A stretch of 64,000 bases of DNA, from positions 46,000-109,999 of the forward strand of contig JAOUOP010000025.1 in the NCBI GenBank assembly GCA_029880325.1, written 5' to 3'. The position numbers were made by a program, and so were the translations under genes. The notes beneath the pieces were generated by a model. The model had not been told where the DNA came from, made no database searches, and saw only the letters and a program-made list of their open reading frames with translations. This document shows, one piece after another, positions 17,478 through 25,397 of the stretch; positions within the stretch are counted from its first letter, which is position 1, and each line of letters opens with the position of its first letter. The DNA is from Myxococcales bacterium. GTDB taxonomy: Bacteria; Myxococcota_A; Polyangia; Polyangiales; JAFGIB01.

Positions 17478-18692
17478 TCAGCGCCCCATCAACTGTCGCG
17501 CAAAGTCGCCCAGGCGCAGCACCGACGGGATGCCATCGTCGGACTGAAACGTCAGGGTCTTGGCGAAGCCCACCTTGTCGGCGACGTTGTAGGCCACGTA
17601 GGCGCGGCCGGCGGGGCTGCCCAGGAGCTGATTGACGCGGGCCTCGTAGGCGCCGCGCAGGGTGGCGACTTTGGCCTGGCCCTCGGCCGTGAGGCGATTG
17701 GAGATGGAATCGGCTTCGGCCACCACGCGCTGGGTGTACTCGGTGGTCTCGGCCTGGACGTTCTTGATGCCCAAGAGGTGCGCCTCGGTGATGCGGTCGC
17801 GCCCGACGCTGAAGACGTCGCTGGCCTGCTGCTCCAGGGCGTCGCGCTCGGTGGCGTCCAGGGTGCCGAGCTTGGCCCGGGCCGCCCCCGGCGTGCGATC
17901 GACGCCGGTGTCGATGAAGCCGACCTGGTAGGCGCGGTCGAGGTTGGCGATGCGCTGGGCCCAGTCCTGCTCCTTGGCCGAGATCATGGCGTTGGTCTGC
18001 TGCTCGAAGTTGTCCAGGTCCTGCTGCTTTTCCGCCACCGCGCGCTTGGCCCCGTCGAGCAGCTTTTGCTGTTCGTTGAACTGGATCTTCGCCAGCTGGG
18101 TCTCGTACTCGCTGCGAAAATAGGTGGCCCGCACCAGCACCGTGCGCGCTTCGAGATGGTAGGGGGCGAGCTTTTTGTTGAGCGTCTTCAGGGCCTGGTT
18201 GGCGACCTCCAGACGACGATCGGTGTGGTAGAAGTCCTCCGAGCGCAGCTGCGCCAAGTTCTCGCGCAGCACGCTGGTGGCGGTCTCCTCGGCGAAGCGC
18301 TGGAAGCGATAGATTCCCGGGCCGGCGGGCAGATGGTTGCCCGCGTCCATCACCTTCCAGGCCTGGCCGGGCTTGATGCGGTAGGGGATCGAGACGTCCA
18401 CCTGGACGGTGTTGTTGTCCTTGGTGCGGATGCTGAAGACGTCCTGCTGGGTGTAACGGATCTGCAGGTAGTTGCTTGGCAGCCGCCACACCCGATGCAG
18501 ACCCGAAACCTCCAGGTGAAAACCGGGCTTGAGGTCCTGCTTGTGCAGGCCGAAGGCGTTGTTGTAGCGCACGCCGACGGTGCCGGCCTCGACCTCGGTG
18601 AGCAGACAGGCCCGTGCCATGAGCACGCAGCCCAGGGCGATCACATAGATGCGGCTGTAGCGCACCAACCTCTCGCGTTTGGCGTCGGTCAT
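17478..18692 (-). CDS. SPFH/band 7 membrane protein, subunit 2
   Basis: This 404-aa protein has an N-terminal membrane segment (RIYVIALGCVLMARACLL) followed by an SPFH core (VEAGTVGVRYNNAFGLHKQDLKPGFH, then DNNTVQVDVSIPYRI), and from about residue 205 a long helical region rich in Glu, Gln and Lys (KIQFNEQQKLLDGAKRAVAE). That layout matches HflC, prohibitin and stomatin relatives, which form large ring-like scaffolds at the inner membrane. It is the last gene of a three-gene operon; its ATG overlaps the stop of the preceding SPFH gene by four bases. It probably pairs with that gene's product, as HflK pairs with HflC. No FtsH or NfeD is adjacent. Confidence 0.85.
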   Translation of the reverse strand: MTDAKRERLVRYSRIYVIALGCVLMARACLLTEVEAGTVGVRYNNAFGLHKQDLKPGFHLEVSGLHRVWRLPSNYLQIRYTQQDVFSIRTKDNNTVQVDVSIPYRIKPGQAWKVMDAGNHLPAGPGIYRFQRFAEETATSVLRENLAQLRSEDFYHTDRRLEVANQALKTLNKKLAPYHLEARTVLVRATYFRSEYETQLAKIQFNEQQKLLDGAKRAVAEKQQDLDNFEQQTNAMISAKEQDWAQRIANLDRAYQVGFIDTGVDRTPGAARAKLGTLDATERDALEQQASDVFSVGRDRITEAHLLGIKNVQAETTEYTQRVVAEADSISNRLTAEGQAKVATLRGAYEARVNQLLGSPAGRAYVAYNVADKVGFAKTLTFQSDDGIPSVLRLGDFARQLMGR

Positions 18693-19750
18693 CGGGCCCT
18701 CGCATCTTCGTAGCGTACGCGCGACGGCGTGGCGTCGTCGGCGTAGGGTTTGATCTCGATGGTGATGCCTTCGAGGCGCTGCCCCAGACGTTCCATCACG
18801 CGTTCCACCGGCTGGCTGCGAAAGGCGTCGATCTCGGCCTTGCGCGCCAGGTACTTGGCGTCGAGCTCGAGCGCCAGCTGCTGGGCGCGGGCGCTGGCGG
18901 CGCTGAGCGCGGCCTGGCCCTCGGCGATCTTGCCGATGCGGTAGGTGTCGGACTCGCGCCGGGCCTCCGAGAGCTCGGCCACGGCGCGCGCCAGGTCTGA
19001 CTCCAGGTTGGCGCGTCGCTCCTGGATGATGCGGTTTTGCGCCTGGTCGACCTCGGCGATCAGGCGTTCGCGCTCGGTCTGGGCGCGATCGATGTTGGAG
19101 CGGATCACCTGCTGCTCATTGCCCAAGCGGTTGCGCTCCTCGATGGCGTGCTCGTAGGCCTCGTTGAACTGGGGCCGCGGCGTGACCAGCTGGGTGACCA
19201 CGATGCCGTGGGGACCGAGCACTTCGTTGAGACGGTCCTTGGCGCGGTTGGTGGCCTGGGCGTAGGTGGTGGGGTCGGAGACGGCGATGGTGGACTCGCG
19301 GCCGAACTCGTCCCGCAGGATCGAGCGCACGTAGGGCTTGAGCCAGCGCCGGTAGCCATTGTCGGGTCCGGCATCGCGCACGGCCGTAACCGCTTCGTCG
19401 CCCTTGAGCTGGAAGATGATGGTGGTGTCCTCGAAGTGAAAATTCGAGCCGTCGCTGGCGCGTACCGTCAGCTTGCGCACGTGCAGGTCGTCCTGATCGT
19501 CGTCGCCCTTCATGGAGAAGGTCTGGGGCGCGGCATCGAGCTTGTAGATGGCGTGCAACAGCGGAATGCGCGTGGTCCAACCCGGAGTCGTGATCGCGGT
19601 TTCAGCGCTGGTGATGTTGTTGATGCGCACCGCCGCTTCGCCCGGCTCGATGTCGACCACGGAATAGGCCAAGAGCATCAGGGTCGCCATGGCGGCGGCC
19701 ACGACCCAAAGCCAGGGGCGGGCGCTTTCGGGCAGCTTGGGAGCTTTCAC
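18689..19750 (-). CDS. SPFH/band 7 membrane protein, subunit 1
   Basis: A 353-aa protein with one N-terminal membrane helix (WLWVVAAAMATLMLLAYSVV), an SPFH domain from about residue 30 (IEPGEAAVRINN, later FHFEDTTIIFQLKGDEA), and a coiled-coil tail from about residue 215 (ERERLIAEVDQAQNRIIQER). It differs clearly from the second SPFH protein, which argues for a hetero-oligomer rather than a recent duplication. Four-base overlaps with both neighbours indicate tight translational coupling and fixed stoichiometry. The likely place is the inner membrane, acting as a scaffold or microdomain organiser; partner and cargo are unknown. Confidence 0.85.
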   Translation of the reverse strand: MKAPKLPESARPWLWVVAAAMATLMLLAYSVVDIEPGEAAVRINNITSAETAITTPGWTTRIPLLHAIYKLDAAPQTFSMKGDDDQDDLHVRKLTVRASDGSNFHFEDTTIIFQLKGDEAVTAVRDAGPDNGYRRWLKPYVRSILRDEFGRESTIAVSDPTTYAQATNRAKDRLNEVLGPHGIVVTQLVTPRPQFNEAYEHAIEERNRLGNEQQVIRSNIDRAQTERERLIAEVDQAQNRIIQERRANLESDLARAVAELSEARRESDTYRIGKIAEGQAALSAASARAQQLALELDAKYLARKAEIDAFRSQPVERVMERLGQRLEGITIEIKPYADDATPSRVRYEDARAR

Positions 19751-20031
19751 GACGATCCTTCCTTGGTCTGCCCGGTATCGAGGCGCTCGGGCAGGTCGGG
19801 CACCTCGATGCCCTCGCGCTCACAGTCGACGCGGATCTTGGTTATCAGCTGGCGGTACTCTTCCTGGGTGAACAGCCCCGCCTCGATGCCGGCCCTGAGC
19901 GCCCGAATCTCCGCCTGAATGCGCTTGGCTTCCTTGCCGTGCGCGTTTGCGCGCAGGGCCCGGGTGATGCCGTAGGCCACTCCGAAGAGCACCGCCGCGA
20001 GCAGCACGAGCCTGACGAGCAAACCAGTCAT
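19747..20031 (-). CDS. Small membrane protein with SHOCT-like tail
   Basis: From ATG 20031 the product is 94 aa: one membrane helix (LLVRLVLLAAVLFGVAYGI) and a charged helical part with EIRALRAGIEAGLFTQEEYRQLITKIR. This resembles the SHOCT motif (short helical segment with L..G.IT.EEY...K), which is associated with oligomerisation. ATG 20031 is preferred to 20073 because the first 14 residues of the longer form are unlike a membrane-protein N-terminus. It is first in the operon with two SPFH proteins, so it probably assembles with them. Confidence 0.65.
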   Translation of the reverse strand: MTGLLVRLVLLAAVLFGVAYGITRALRANAHGKEAKRIQAEIRALRAGIEAGLFTQEEYRQLITKIRVDCEREGIEVPDLPERLDTGQTKEGSS

Positions 20032-20200
20032 ATCCCTGTCCCCGACAACGCGCCGCGCCGGACGATGGGCCATGGTCCGGGCCGCAGCCGCTCAGGCGCA
20101 AGAAAACGACAAGCCGGTTCGCATCCCCAAATGGCCGTTTTCGAGTTTACAGACCGGCGCCCGGAACAGGGCGAAGCGGCGCGACCCGCGGAAAGGGGGA

Positions 20201-20247
20201 CCCGTCGCGGCTTTGCTGCGACGGGGGAAAGGGCGCGCACCCTTTCC
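20201..20247 (-). terminator. Two consecutive stem-loops after the ABC importer operon
   Basis: Two perfect 8-base stems lie back to back: CCCGTCGC/GCGACGGG (20201-20225, 9-base loop) and GGAAAGGG/CCCTTTCC (20226-20247, 6-base loop). They sit 15-60 bases after the permease stop on the minus strand and before the SPFH operon. There is no uridine run, so factor-dependent termination or 3'-end protection is as likely as intrinsic termination. Confidence 0.4.
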
Positions 20248-20261
20248 GGGATGGCAACAAG

Positions 20262-21239
20262 CTACGGACGCGCGTGCCGATATCGATCCACGGCCACCGC
20301 CACGATGATGATGGCGCCCACCAGGATCTCCTGCACGTAGTTGGGCACCCCCGTCAGCGTGCAGCCATTGGCCAAGACCGCCATCAGGAATGCACCCAGG
20401 AGCGATCCCAGCACCCCGCCGCTGCCGCCCGCAAGGCTGCCGCCGCCGATCACCACCGCCGCGATCACGTCCAGCTCCTTGCCCAGGGCCGTGGTGGGAT
20501 CACCCACGGTCAAGCGCGCGAATTGCAGCGCCCCGGCCAGGCCCGCAAAGAGCCCGGCCAGCGTGTAGATCACGAGCTTCCGGCGCTCGACCGGCACTCC
20601 GCACAGCCGCGCGGTGCTTTCGTTGCTGCCGATGGCGTAGGTGTGGACGCCAAAGACCGTGCGCGAGAGCAGCATGGCGCTCAGCGCCGCCAGCACCAGC
20701 AGCGCCCAGACGCCCGGCGAGAGCAGGAGCCACGACGGCTCCGGCAGCTTCGCCATCAGGCTGCCGAGGCCTGCCGCCGGCGCGTTGACCTTTTGCTCGT
20801 CGGCCAGGTACTTGGCCAGGCCGCGCGCGATGCCCATGGTGCCCAGGGTGACGATGAAGGGCACGATGCGGGCGCGCGTGATCAAAAGGCCGTTGCACAG
20901 CCCCACCGCCGCCCCCGCAAGCAGCGCCGACAGCAGCGCCAGGAGCGGTCCGTGACCGTCGCGCAGCAAAAGCGCCGTCACCACCGAGGACAGCGCGATG
21001 GTCGAGCCCACCGAGAGATCGATGCCGCCGCTGATGATCACGAAGGTCATGCCCAGCGCCCCGAGGCCCACGATCACGGTTTGGGTCGCCACGGTGCGCA
21101 GGTTGTAGCTGGAGAGAAAGCGGTCGGGCAGCAGCACGGCGAAGAGCCCCATCACCAGCAGCAAGGCCAAAAAGGGCCCCAGCCACTGCATCAGTCGCCG
21201 CAAGAGCGCCCGCTGCCGCTCGCTGTTGGACTCAGCCAT
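20262..21239 (-). CDS. Ribose-type sugar ABC transporter permease
   Basis: The 325-aa protein has about nine hydrophobic segments and the hallmarks of the RbsC/XylH permease family: VGLGALGMTFVIISGGIDLSVGS near residue 60, GLCNGLLITRARIVPFIVTLGT, GSNESTARLCGVPVERRK, and AAVVIGGGSLAGGSGG toward the end. It would form the inner-membrane channel of a sugar importer as a homodimer. It is the third gene after the binding protein and the ATPase and overlaps the ATPase gene by eight bases. Confidence 0.92.
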   Translation of the reverse strand: MAESNSERQRALLRRLMQWLGPFLALLLVMGLFAVLLPDRFLSSYNLRTVATQTVIVGLGALGMTFVIISGGIDLSVGSTIALSSVVTALLLRDGHGPLLALLSALLAGAAVGLCNGLLITRARIVPFIVTLGTMGIARGLAKYLADEQKVNAPAAGLGSLMAKLPEPSWLLLSPGVWALLVLAALSAMLLSRTVFGVHTYAIGSNESTARLCGVPVERRKLVIYTLAGLFAGLAGALQFARLTVGDPTTALGKELDVIAAVVIGGGSLAGGSGGVLGSLLGAFLMAVLANGCTLTGVPNYVQEILVGAIIIVAVAVDRYRHARP

Positions 21240-22767
21240 GGGCCCGTATCTCCGGGATCGCCACGCCCGAGCTGGACGCTGCCATCAGGCTCGCTTCATC
21301 CCACTGCGCCCGAGGACGCGCCTCACCGAGCTGACCGCGGTGCATGACGGCGATGCGGTCGCAGATTCCGAGCAACTCCGGCAAGTAGCTGCTGACCATC
21401 AAAATCGCCTTGCCCTGGGACGAAAGCTCCAGGATCAGACGGTAGATCTCGGCCTTGCTGCCCACGTCCACGCCGCGCGTGGGCTCGTCGAGCAGCAGCA
21501 GCTCGGCGTCCTGGTGGAGCAAACGGGCGAGCGCAACTTTCTGTTGATTGCCACCCGAGAGCGTGCCGACGCTGGCCCAGGGGTCGCCTGCGCGCACCTG
21601 CAGGGCCTCGATCCAGCGCTCGGCCAACTGCCGCTGGCGTCCGCGGTCGAGCAGCAGACCACGGCGGGCTGGCTCGAGTCGACTGAGGGTGAGGTTTTCG
21701 ACGATCGAACGCCCCAGCAGGAGCCCCTCTTCCTTGCGCTTCTCCGACAGCAGCCCCACGCCCTGCGACAGCCGCACCCAGGGGGGCTTGCCCCGGTCGC
21801 GCACGCCCGCGATGGCGATTTCGCCCGCGCGCACGGCATCGAGGCCGAAGAGCGCACGCAAAAGTTCGCTGCGGCCGGCCCCCACCAGACCCGCGATGCC
21901 CAGGATTTCCCCGCGCCTCAAGCCCAAGCTCGCGTTCTGGGGCAGGCGCTCACCGCTCAGCGCCCTGAGCTCCAGCGCAACCTCACCGGCCTCATGCGGC
22001 AGCGACGGATAGGCCTCCTGTAGGCGCCGGCCCACCATCGCCTCGATCAGGCTGTCGTTGTCATGTTCGGCCACGGCGCCGGTCACCACCGTCGCCCCAT
22101 CGCGCAGCACCGTGAAGCGCCCGGCCACGGCGCGTACTTCTTCGAGGAAATGTGTGATGTAGATTACACTTATGCCACGCTCGGCCAGGCGCCGTGTCAG
22201 CTCGAAAAGGCGGCGGCTGTCGTCGGCCGAAAGCGAGCTGGTGGGCTCGTCCATGACCACGATCTGCGCGTCGTGGGCCAGCGCCCGCGCCACCTCGATG
22301 AGCTGACGCGCACCGGGCCCCAGCTCCGCAACGCGGCGGTCGGGGTCGATCTCCGGGTGGCCGAGCGAGCCCAGCAGCTGGCGAACGTGCCGCCCCATGG
22401 CCTCGCGGCGCAGGAAGCCAGCACGCTGCCACTCAGCCCCCAACATCACGTTCTGCGCCACGCTGAGATCGGACGCCAGACTTAGCTCCTGGTAGATCAT
22501 GGCCACGCCGCGCCTACGCGCCTGTAGCGTGCCGCGCGGCGCGTAGCCGTGCCCATCGAGCTCGAGCGTTCCGGCATCCGGTTCGAGCGCACCGCTGAGC
22601 ACCTTCATCAGCGTGCTCTTGCCGGCGCCGTTTTCGCCCAGCAGCGCGTGGACCTCGCCGGGCGCGACGCTCAGATCCACGCCGGCCAGGGCGACGACAC
22701 CGCCGAAGCGTTTGTGCACGCCGCGCATCCGAAGCCGCGGCGCAGGCGCCCGGTTCACTTCAGCCAC
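21232..22767 (-). CDS. Ribose-type sugar ABC transporter ATPase (two nucleotide-binding domains)
   Basis: A 511-aa duplicated ATPase of the RbsA/MglA/XylG class. The first domain has Walker A GENGAGKST and Walker B IVVMDEPTSSLS. The second has a degenerate Walker A (GLVGAGRSE), signature LSGGNQQKVALARLL and Walker B LLLLDEPTRGVDVGSK. A degenerate second P-loop is normal in this family. The start overlaps the end of the binding-protein gene by 13 bases, and the stop overlaps the permease start. Confidence 0.93.
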   Translation of the reverse strand: MAEVNRAPAPRLRMRGVHKRFGGVVALAGVDLSVAPGEVHALLGENGAGKSTLMKVLSGALEPDAGTLELDGHGYAPRGTLQARRRGVAMIYQELSLASDLSVAQNVMLGAEWQRAGFLRREAMGRHVRQLLGSLGHPEIDPDRRVAELGPGARQLIEVARALAHDAQIVVMDEPTSSLSADDSRRLFELTRRLAERGISVIYITHFLEEVRAVAGRFTVLRDGATVVTGAVAEHDNDSLIEAMVGRRLQEAYPSLPHEAGEVALELRALSGERLPQNASLGLRRGEILGIAGLVGAGRSELLRALFGLDAVRAGEIAIAGVRDRGKPPWVRLSQGVGLLSEKRKEEGLLLGRSIVENLTLSRLEPARRGLLLDRGRQRQLAERWIEALQVRAGDPWASVGTLSGGNQQKVALARLLHQDAELLLLDEPTRGVDVGSKAEIYRLILELSSQGKAILMVSSYLPELLGICDRIAVMHRGQLGEARPRAQWDEASLMAASSSGVAIPEIRAHG

Positions 22768-23798
22768 TTGCCGAGATCGGGCGAGAGCAGCTGGACGATG
22801 GCCTCTTCTTTCATGTTCTCGTGGGTGGCCACACCGACGCCGGTGTCGATGCGTGCCTCGACGCTCTTGCCATCCAGAGCCGCCACCGCCGTTTTGACTC
22901 CGAGTTCACCCATGGCGAAGGGGTTTTGGAGCACCAGGCCGTGGATTTGGTCCTCTTGCAGCGCCTGGACCAGCTTCTCGCTGCTGTCGAAGCCCACGAA
23001 GCGCACCTTGCCCGCAAGGCCCGCGTCCGACAGCGCCCGCAACATCCCGAAGGTGGTCGACTCGTTGGGACAGAAGACGCCGTCGATGTCACGATGTTTG
23101 ACCAGGAGATTCTCGGCCGTCTTGTAGGCGCTCTCGGTGGTGGCTCCGCCGTATTGATTGCTGGAGACGACTTCGATGCCCGGATGCTTGGCCGCGAGCG
23201 CCTCGAGAAAGCCGGCCTCGCGCTTCATGGTGCTGGCCGAACCCTCCTGATAGCGCAGCACAAGGACCTTGCCCTTGCCCTCGAGCAGCGCCGACAGCCG
23301 CTCGGCCGCAGCCGCGCCACCGGCGTGGTTGTCGGTGGCCACGAAGCTCTTGCGCCCCTCCCACTGCAGGTCCGAGTCGATGATCACCACCGGGATGTTC
23401 TGACCCGCAGCGTCCTTGGCTGGGGGCACCAGGGCCCGATCGTCGAGGGGCGCGAGCACGATGGCGTCGACGCCGCCGGCGATGAAGCCCTCGACCACCT
23501 TGATCTGCTCGTCGCGGTCGTCCTCGCGCACCGGCCCCTTCCAGATGATCTCGACGCCCAGCTCGGCGCCGGCCTTGTTGGCCCCGGCGTGCACCGACTT
23601 CCAGAACTCGTGGGTGGTGCCCTTGGGGATGACGGCGATGCGGCGCTTCTTTTCGGGCGCTTCGGCCGCTGCATTGGGATCGCCGGGTTCGGCGGCAGCA
23701 CCCGGCTCGGGGCTGGGCGACGCCGGGCTCTGGCCGCAGGCGGCGCATACGTAGAGCGCGCAGCCCAGGGTCGCGCGCAGCAAGCTCAGTCGGCTCAT
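22755..23798 (-). CDS. Ribose-type sugar-binding lipoprotein (periplasmic binding protein)
   Basis: From ATG 23798 the protein is 347 aa. The lipobox-like VCAAC places the lipidated Cys at residue 21; an Ala/Pro/Glu-rich linker follows. The body is a type 1 periplasmic binding protein related to RbsB: RIAVIPKGTTHEFWKSVHAGANKAG, GFIAGGVDAIVLAPLDD, IPVVIIDSDL, and VRFVGFDSSEKLVQALQEDQIHGLVLQNP. It captures a sugar for the adjacent ATPase and permease. The sugar is not identifiable, but the divergent isomerase and kinase suggest an aldose that enters catabolism via a ketose and ketose phosphate. Divergent spacing is 72 bases, enough for shared control. Confidence 0.9.
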   Translation of the reverse strand: MSRLSLLRATLGCALYVCAACGQSPASPSPEPGAAAEPGDPNAAAEAPEKKRRIAVIPKGTTHEFWKSVHAGANKAGAELGVEIIWKGPVREDDRDEQIKVVEGFIAGGVDAIVLAPLDDRALVPPAKDAAGQNIPVVIIDSDLQWEGRKSFVATDNHAGGAAAAERLSALLEGKGKVLVLRYQEGSASTMKREAGFLEALAAKHPGIEVVSSNQYGGATTESAYKTAENLLVKHRDIDGVFCPNESTTFGMLRALSDAGLAGKVRFVGFDSSEKLVQALQEDQIHGLVLQNPFAMGELGVKTAVAALDGKSVEARIDTGVGVATHENMKEEAIVQLLSPDLGKWLK

Positions 23799-23870
23799 TC
23801 GCAATCGCCTCCGGTGGGTGTACGATGGTCGGCCGAACCGTAACGCAAAACGTCGACAACGGGGTCCGCC

Positions 23871-25391
23871 ATGACGCAGAAAATCGCCCTCTTCTGGCCC
23901 GGTGACGGCCGCCCCAGGCCGAACGAACTGGCCACGCCCAGCATCGAAGCCGCGACACAGCAGCTGGAGCGCGCGCTGGGCAAGCTGGGCCGCAGGAGCT
24001 ACCGCGTGGAGGGCTTTCTTTCCAAGCCCCACCACGCCATCGAAAAGCTTGGGCCCATCGACGATCCGATGATCGGCGTGTGCGTGCACTGGTTCTATGG
24101 GCCGCACACCACCGACGGCGTGGTGGGCAAGGAAAACCCGCTCTTGCTGGCGAGCAACTTCTCCGGCGAGTGGCCGGGGCTGGTGGGTCTACTCAATACC
24201 GGCGCCTGCCTCGAGACCGTCGGTCGCAAACACTCGCGCATCTGGACCGACGCCGAAGACTTCAGCGCCGACGATGAGTTCATGGAGCGCCTCGACGCCT
24301 GGTGCTCCAGCGGCCGCATCGACTACGCCGAACACGACATCCGCTACCACGCCTCGATCTCGCCCGAAGCCGCGGCGCGTGCAACGCGCGTGGCCGACGG
24401 CTTTCGCAAACGCCGGGCGCTGATCATGATGCTCGGCGACACCTCCATGGGCATGATCAACGGCTACTTCGGCCCGCGCCTGCTCAACAAGCACGGCTTC
24501 ACCGAGCACAAGGTCGACCAGGCCTGGATCATCGACCGCGGCAGGGGCATCGCCGACGGGCGCCTCGACGACGCCTTGCGCTTCGTGCAGGACAGGGGCG
24601 TCACCTTCCACTGGGGCGAAAAAGACGCCGAGGACTTCGACGCCAACGCCACCCGCGAACAGCTGCGCGACTACCTGGCCGTCATCGATCTGGCCGATGA
24701 GTTCAAGGCCGACTGCATCGGCTGGCAGTACCAGCTGGGCCTTTTGCCCCTGCGTCCGCCGTCGGACTTTGCCGAGGGCTTGCTCAACTCAGCCTGCCGG
24801 CCCGAAGGCGACGGCGACACCATCGCCTGCGCCACCGAGGCCGACCAGGGCAACGCCGTGCCGATGGAGATGCTCAAACGCCTGCTCGAGGACAAGGGTC
24901 TGCACCAGGCGGTGATGTTCCATGACGTGCGCTGGGGCGCCGAGTACGAAGGGCGCTTCCTGTGGGTGCTTCTCAACTCGGGGTCAGCAGGCGCCTACGC
25001 CTTCAACCACGACCCCAGCACCTTGAAGGGCGTGCACAGCTACCGCCAGGCCAAGGAATACTTCCCCGTGCCCGGCGGCACCTTCGCCGGCGAGAGCCTG
25101 CCGGGCCAGGTCACCTGGGCCCGCGCCTACATCAGAAACGAGCGCCTGTGCATGGACGTGGGTCGCGGCGAGGTGGTGCAGCTGCCCGAAGAGGTGCGCG
25201 AGAGCTGGTGGCAGGGCACCACGCGCCAGTGGCCCTTCATGGCCGCAGATCTAGGCATCGGACGCGACACCCTGATGGCCCACTACCTGAGCAATCACGT
25301 GGCGGTGGCCTACGGCGACGTCTTCGAGGAGATGGTGGCGCTGTCGCAGGAGCTGGGCTTCTCCGTTCGCATCCTCTCGGCACAGGCCTGA
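23871..25391 (+). CDS. L-fucose/L-arabinose isomerase-like protein (506 aa)
   Basis: Length and overall pattern match the fucose/arabinose isomerase fold family, whose members interconvert aldoses and ketoses using a metal bound by Glu, Asp and His. Visible segments include MIGVCVHWFYGP, LMMLGDTSMGMINGYFGP, and a late HDVRWGAEYEGRFLWVLLNSG. The specific substrate cannot be set: it is only distantly like FucI or AraA. Context is the best evidence: the FGGY kinase gene follows after six bases and a ribose-type importer lies divergent, making an aldose uptake, isomerisation and phosphorylation set. Confidence 0.7.
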   Translation: MTQKIALFWPGDGRPRPNELATPSIEAATQQLERALGKLGRRSYRVEGFLSKPHHAIEKLGPIDDPMIGVCVHWFYGPHTTDGVVGKENPLLLASNFSGEWPGLVGLLNTGACLETVGRKHSRIWTDAEDFSADDEFMERLDAWCSSGRIDYAEHDIRYHASISPEAAARATRVADGFRKRRALIMMLGDTSMGMINGYFGPRLLNKHGFTEHKVDQAWIIDRGRGIADGRLDDALRFVQDRGVTFHWGEKDAEDFDANATREQLRDYLAVIDLADEFKADCIGWQYQLGLLPLRPPSDFAEGLLNSACRPEGDGDTIACATEADQGNAVPMEMLKRLLEDKGLHQAVMFHDVRWGAEYEGRFLWVLLNSGSAGAYAFNHDPSTLKGVHSYRQAKEYFPVPGGTFAGESLPGQVTWARAYIRNERLCMDVGRGEVVQLPEEVRESWWQGTTRQWPFMAADLGIGRDTLMAHYLSNHVAVAYGDVFEEMVALSQELGFSVRILSAQA

Positions 25392-25397
25392 GCCACC

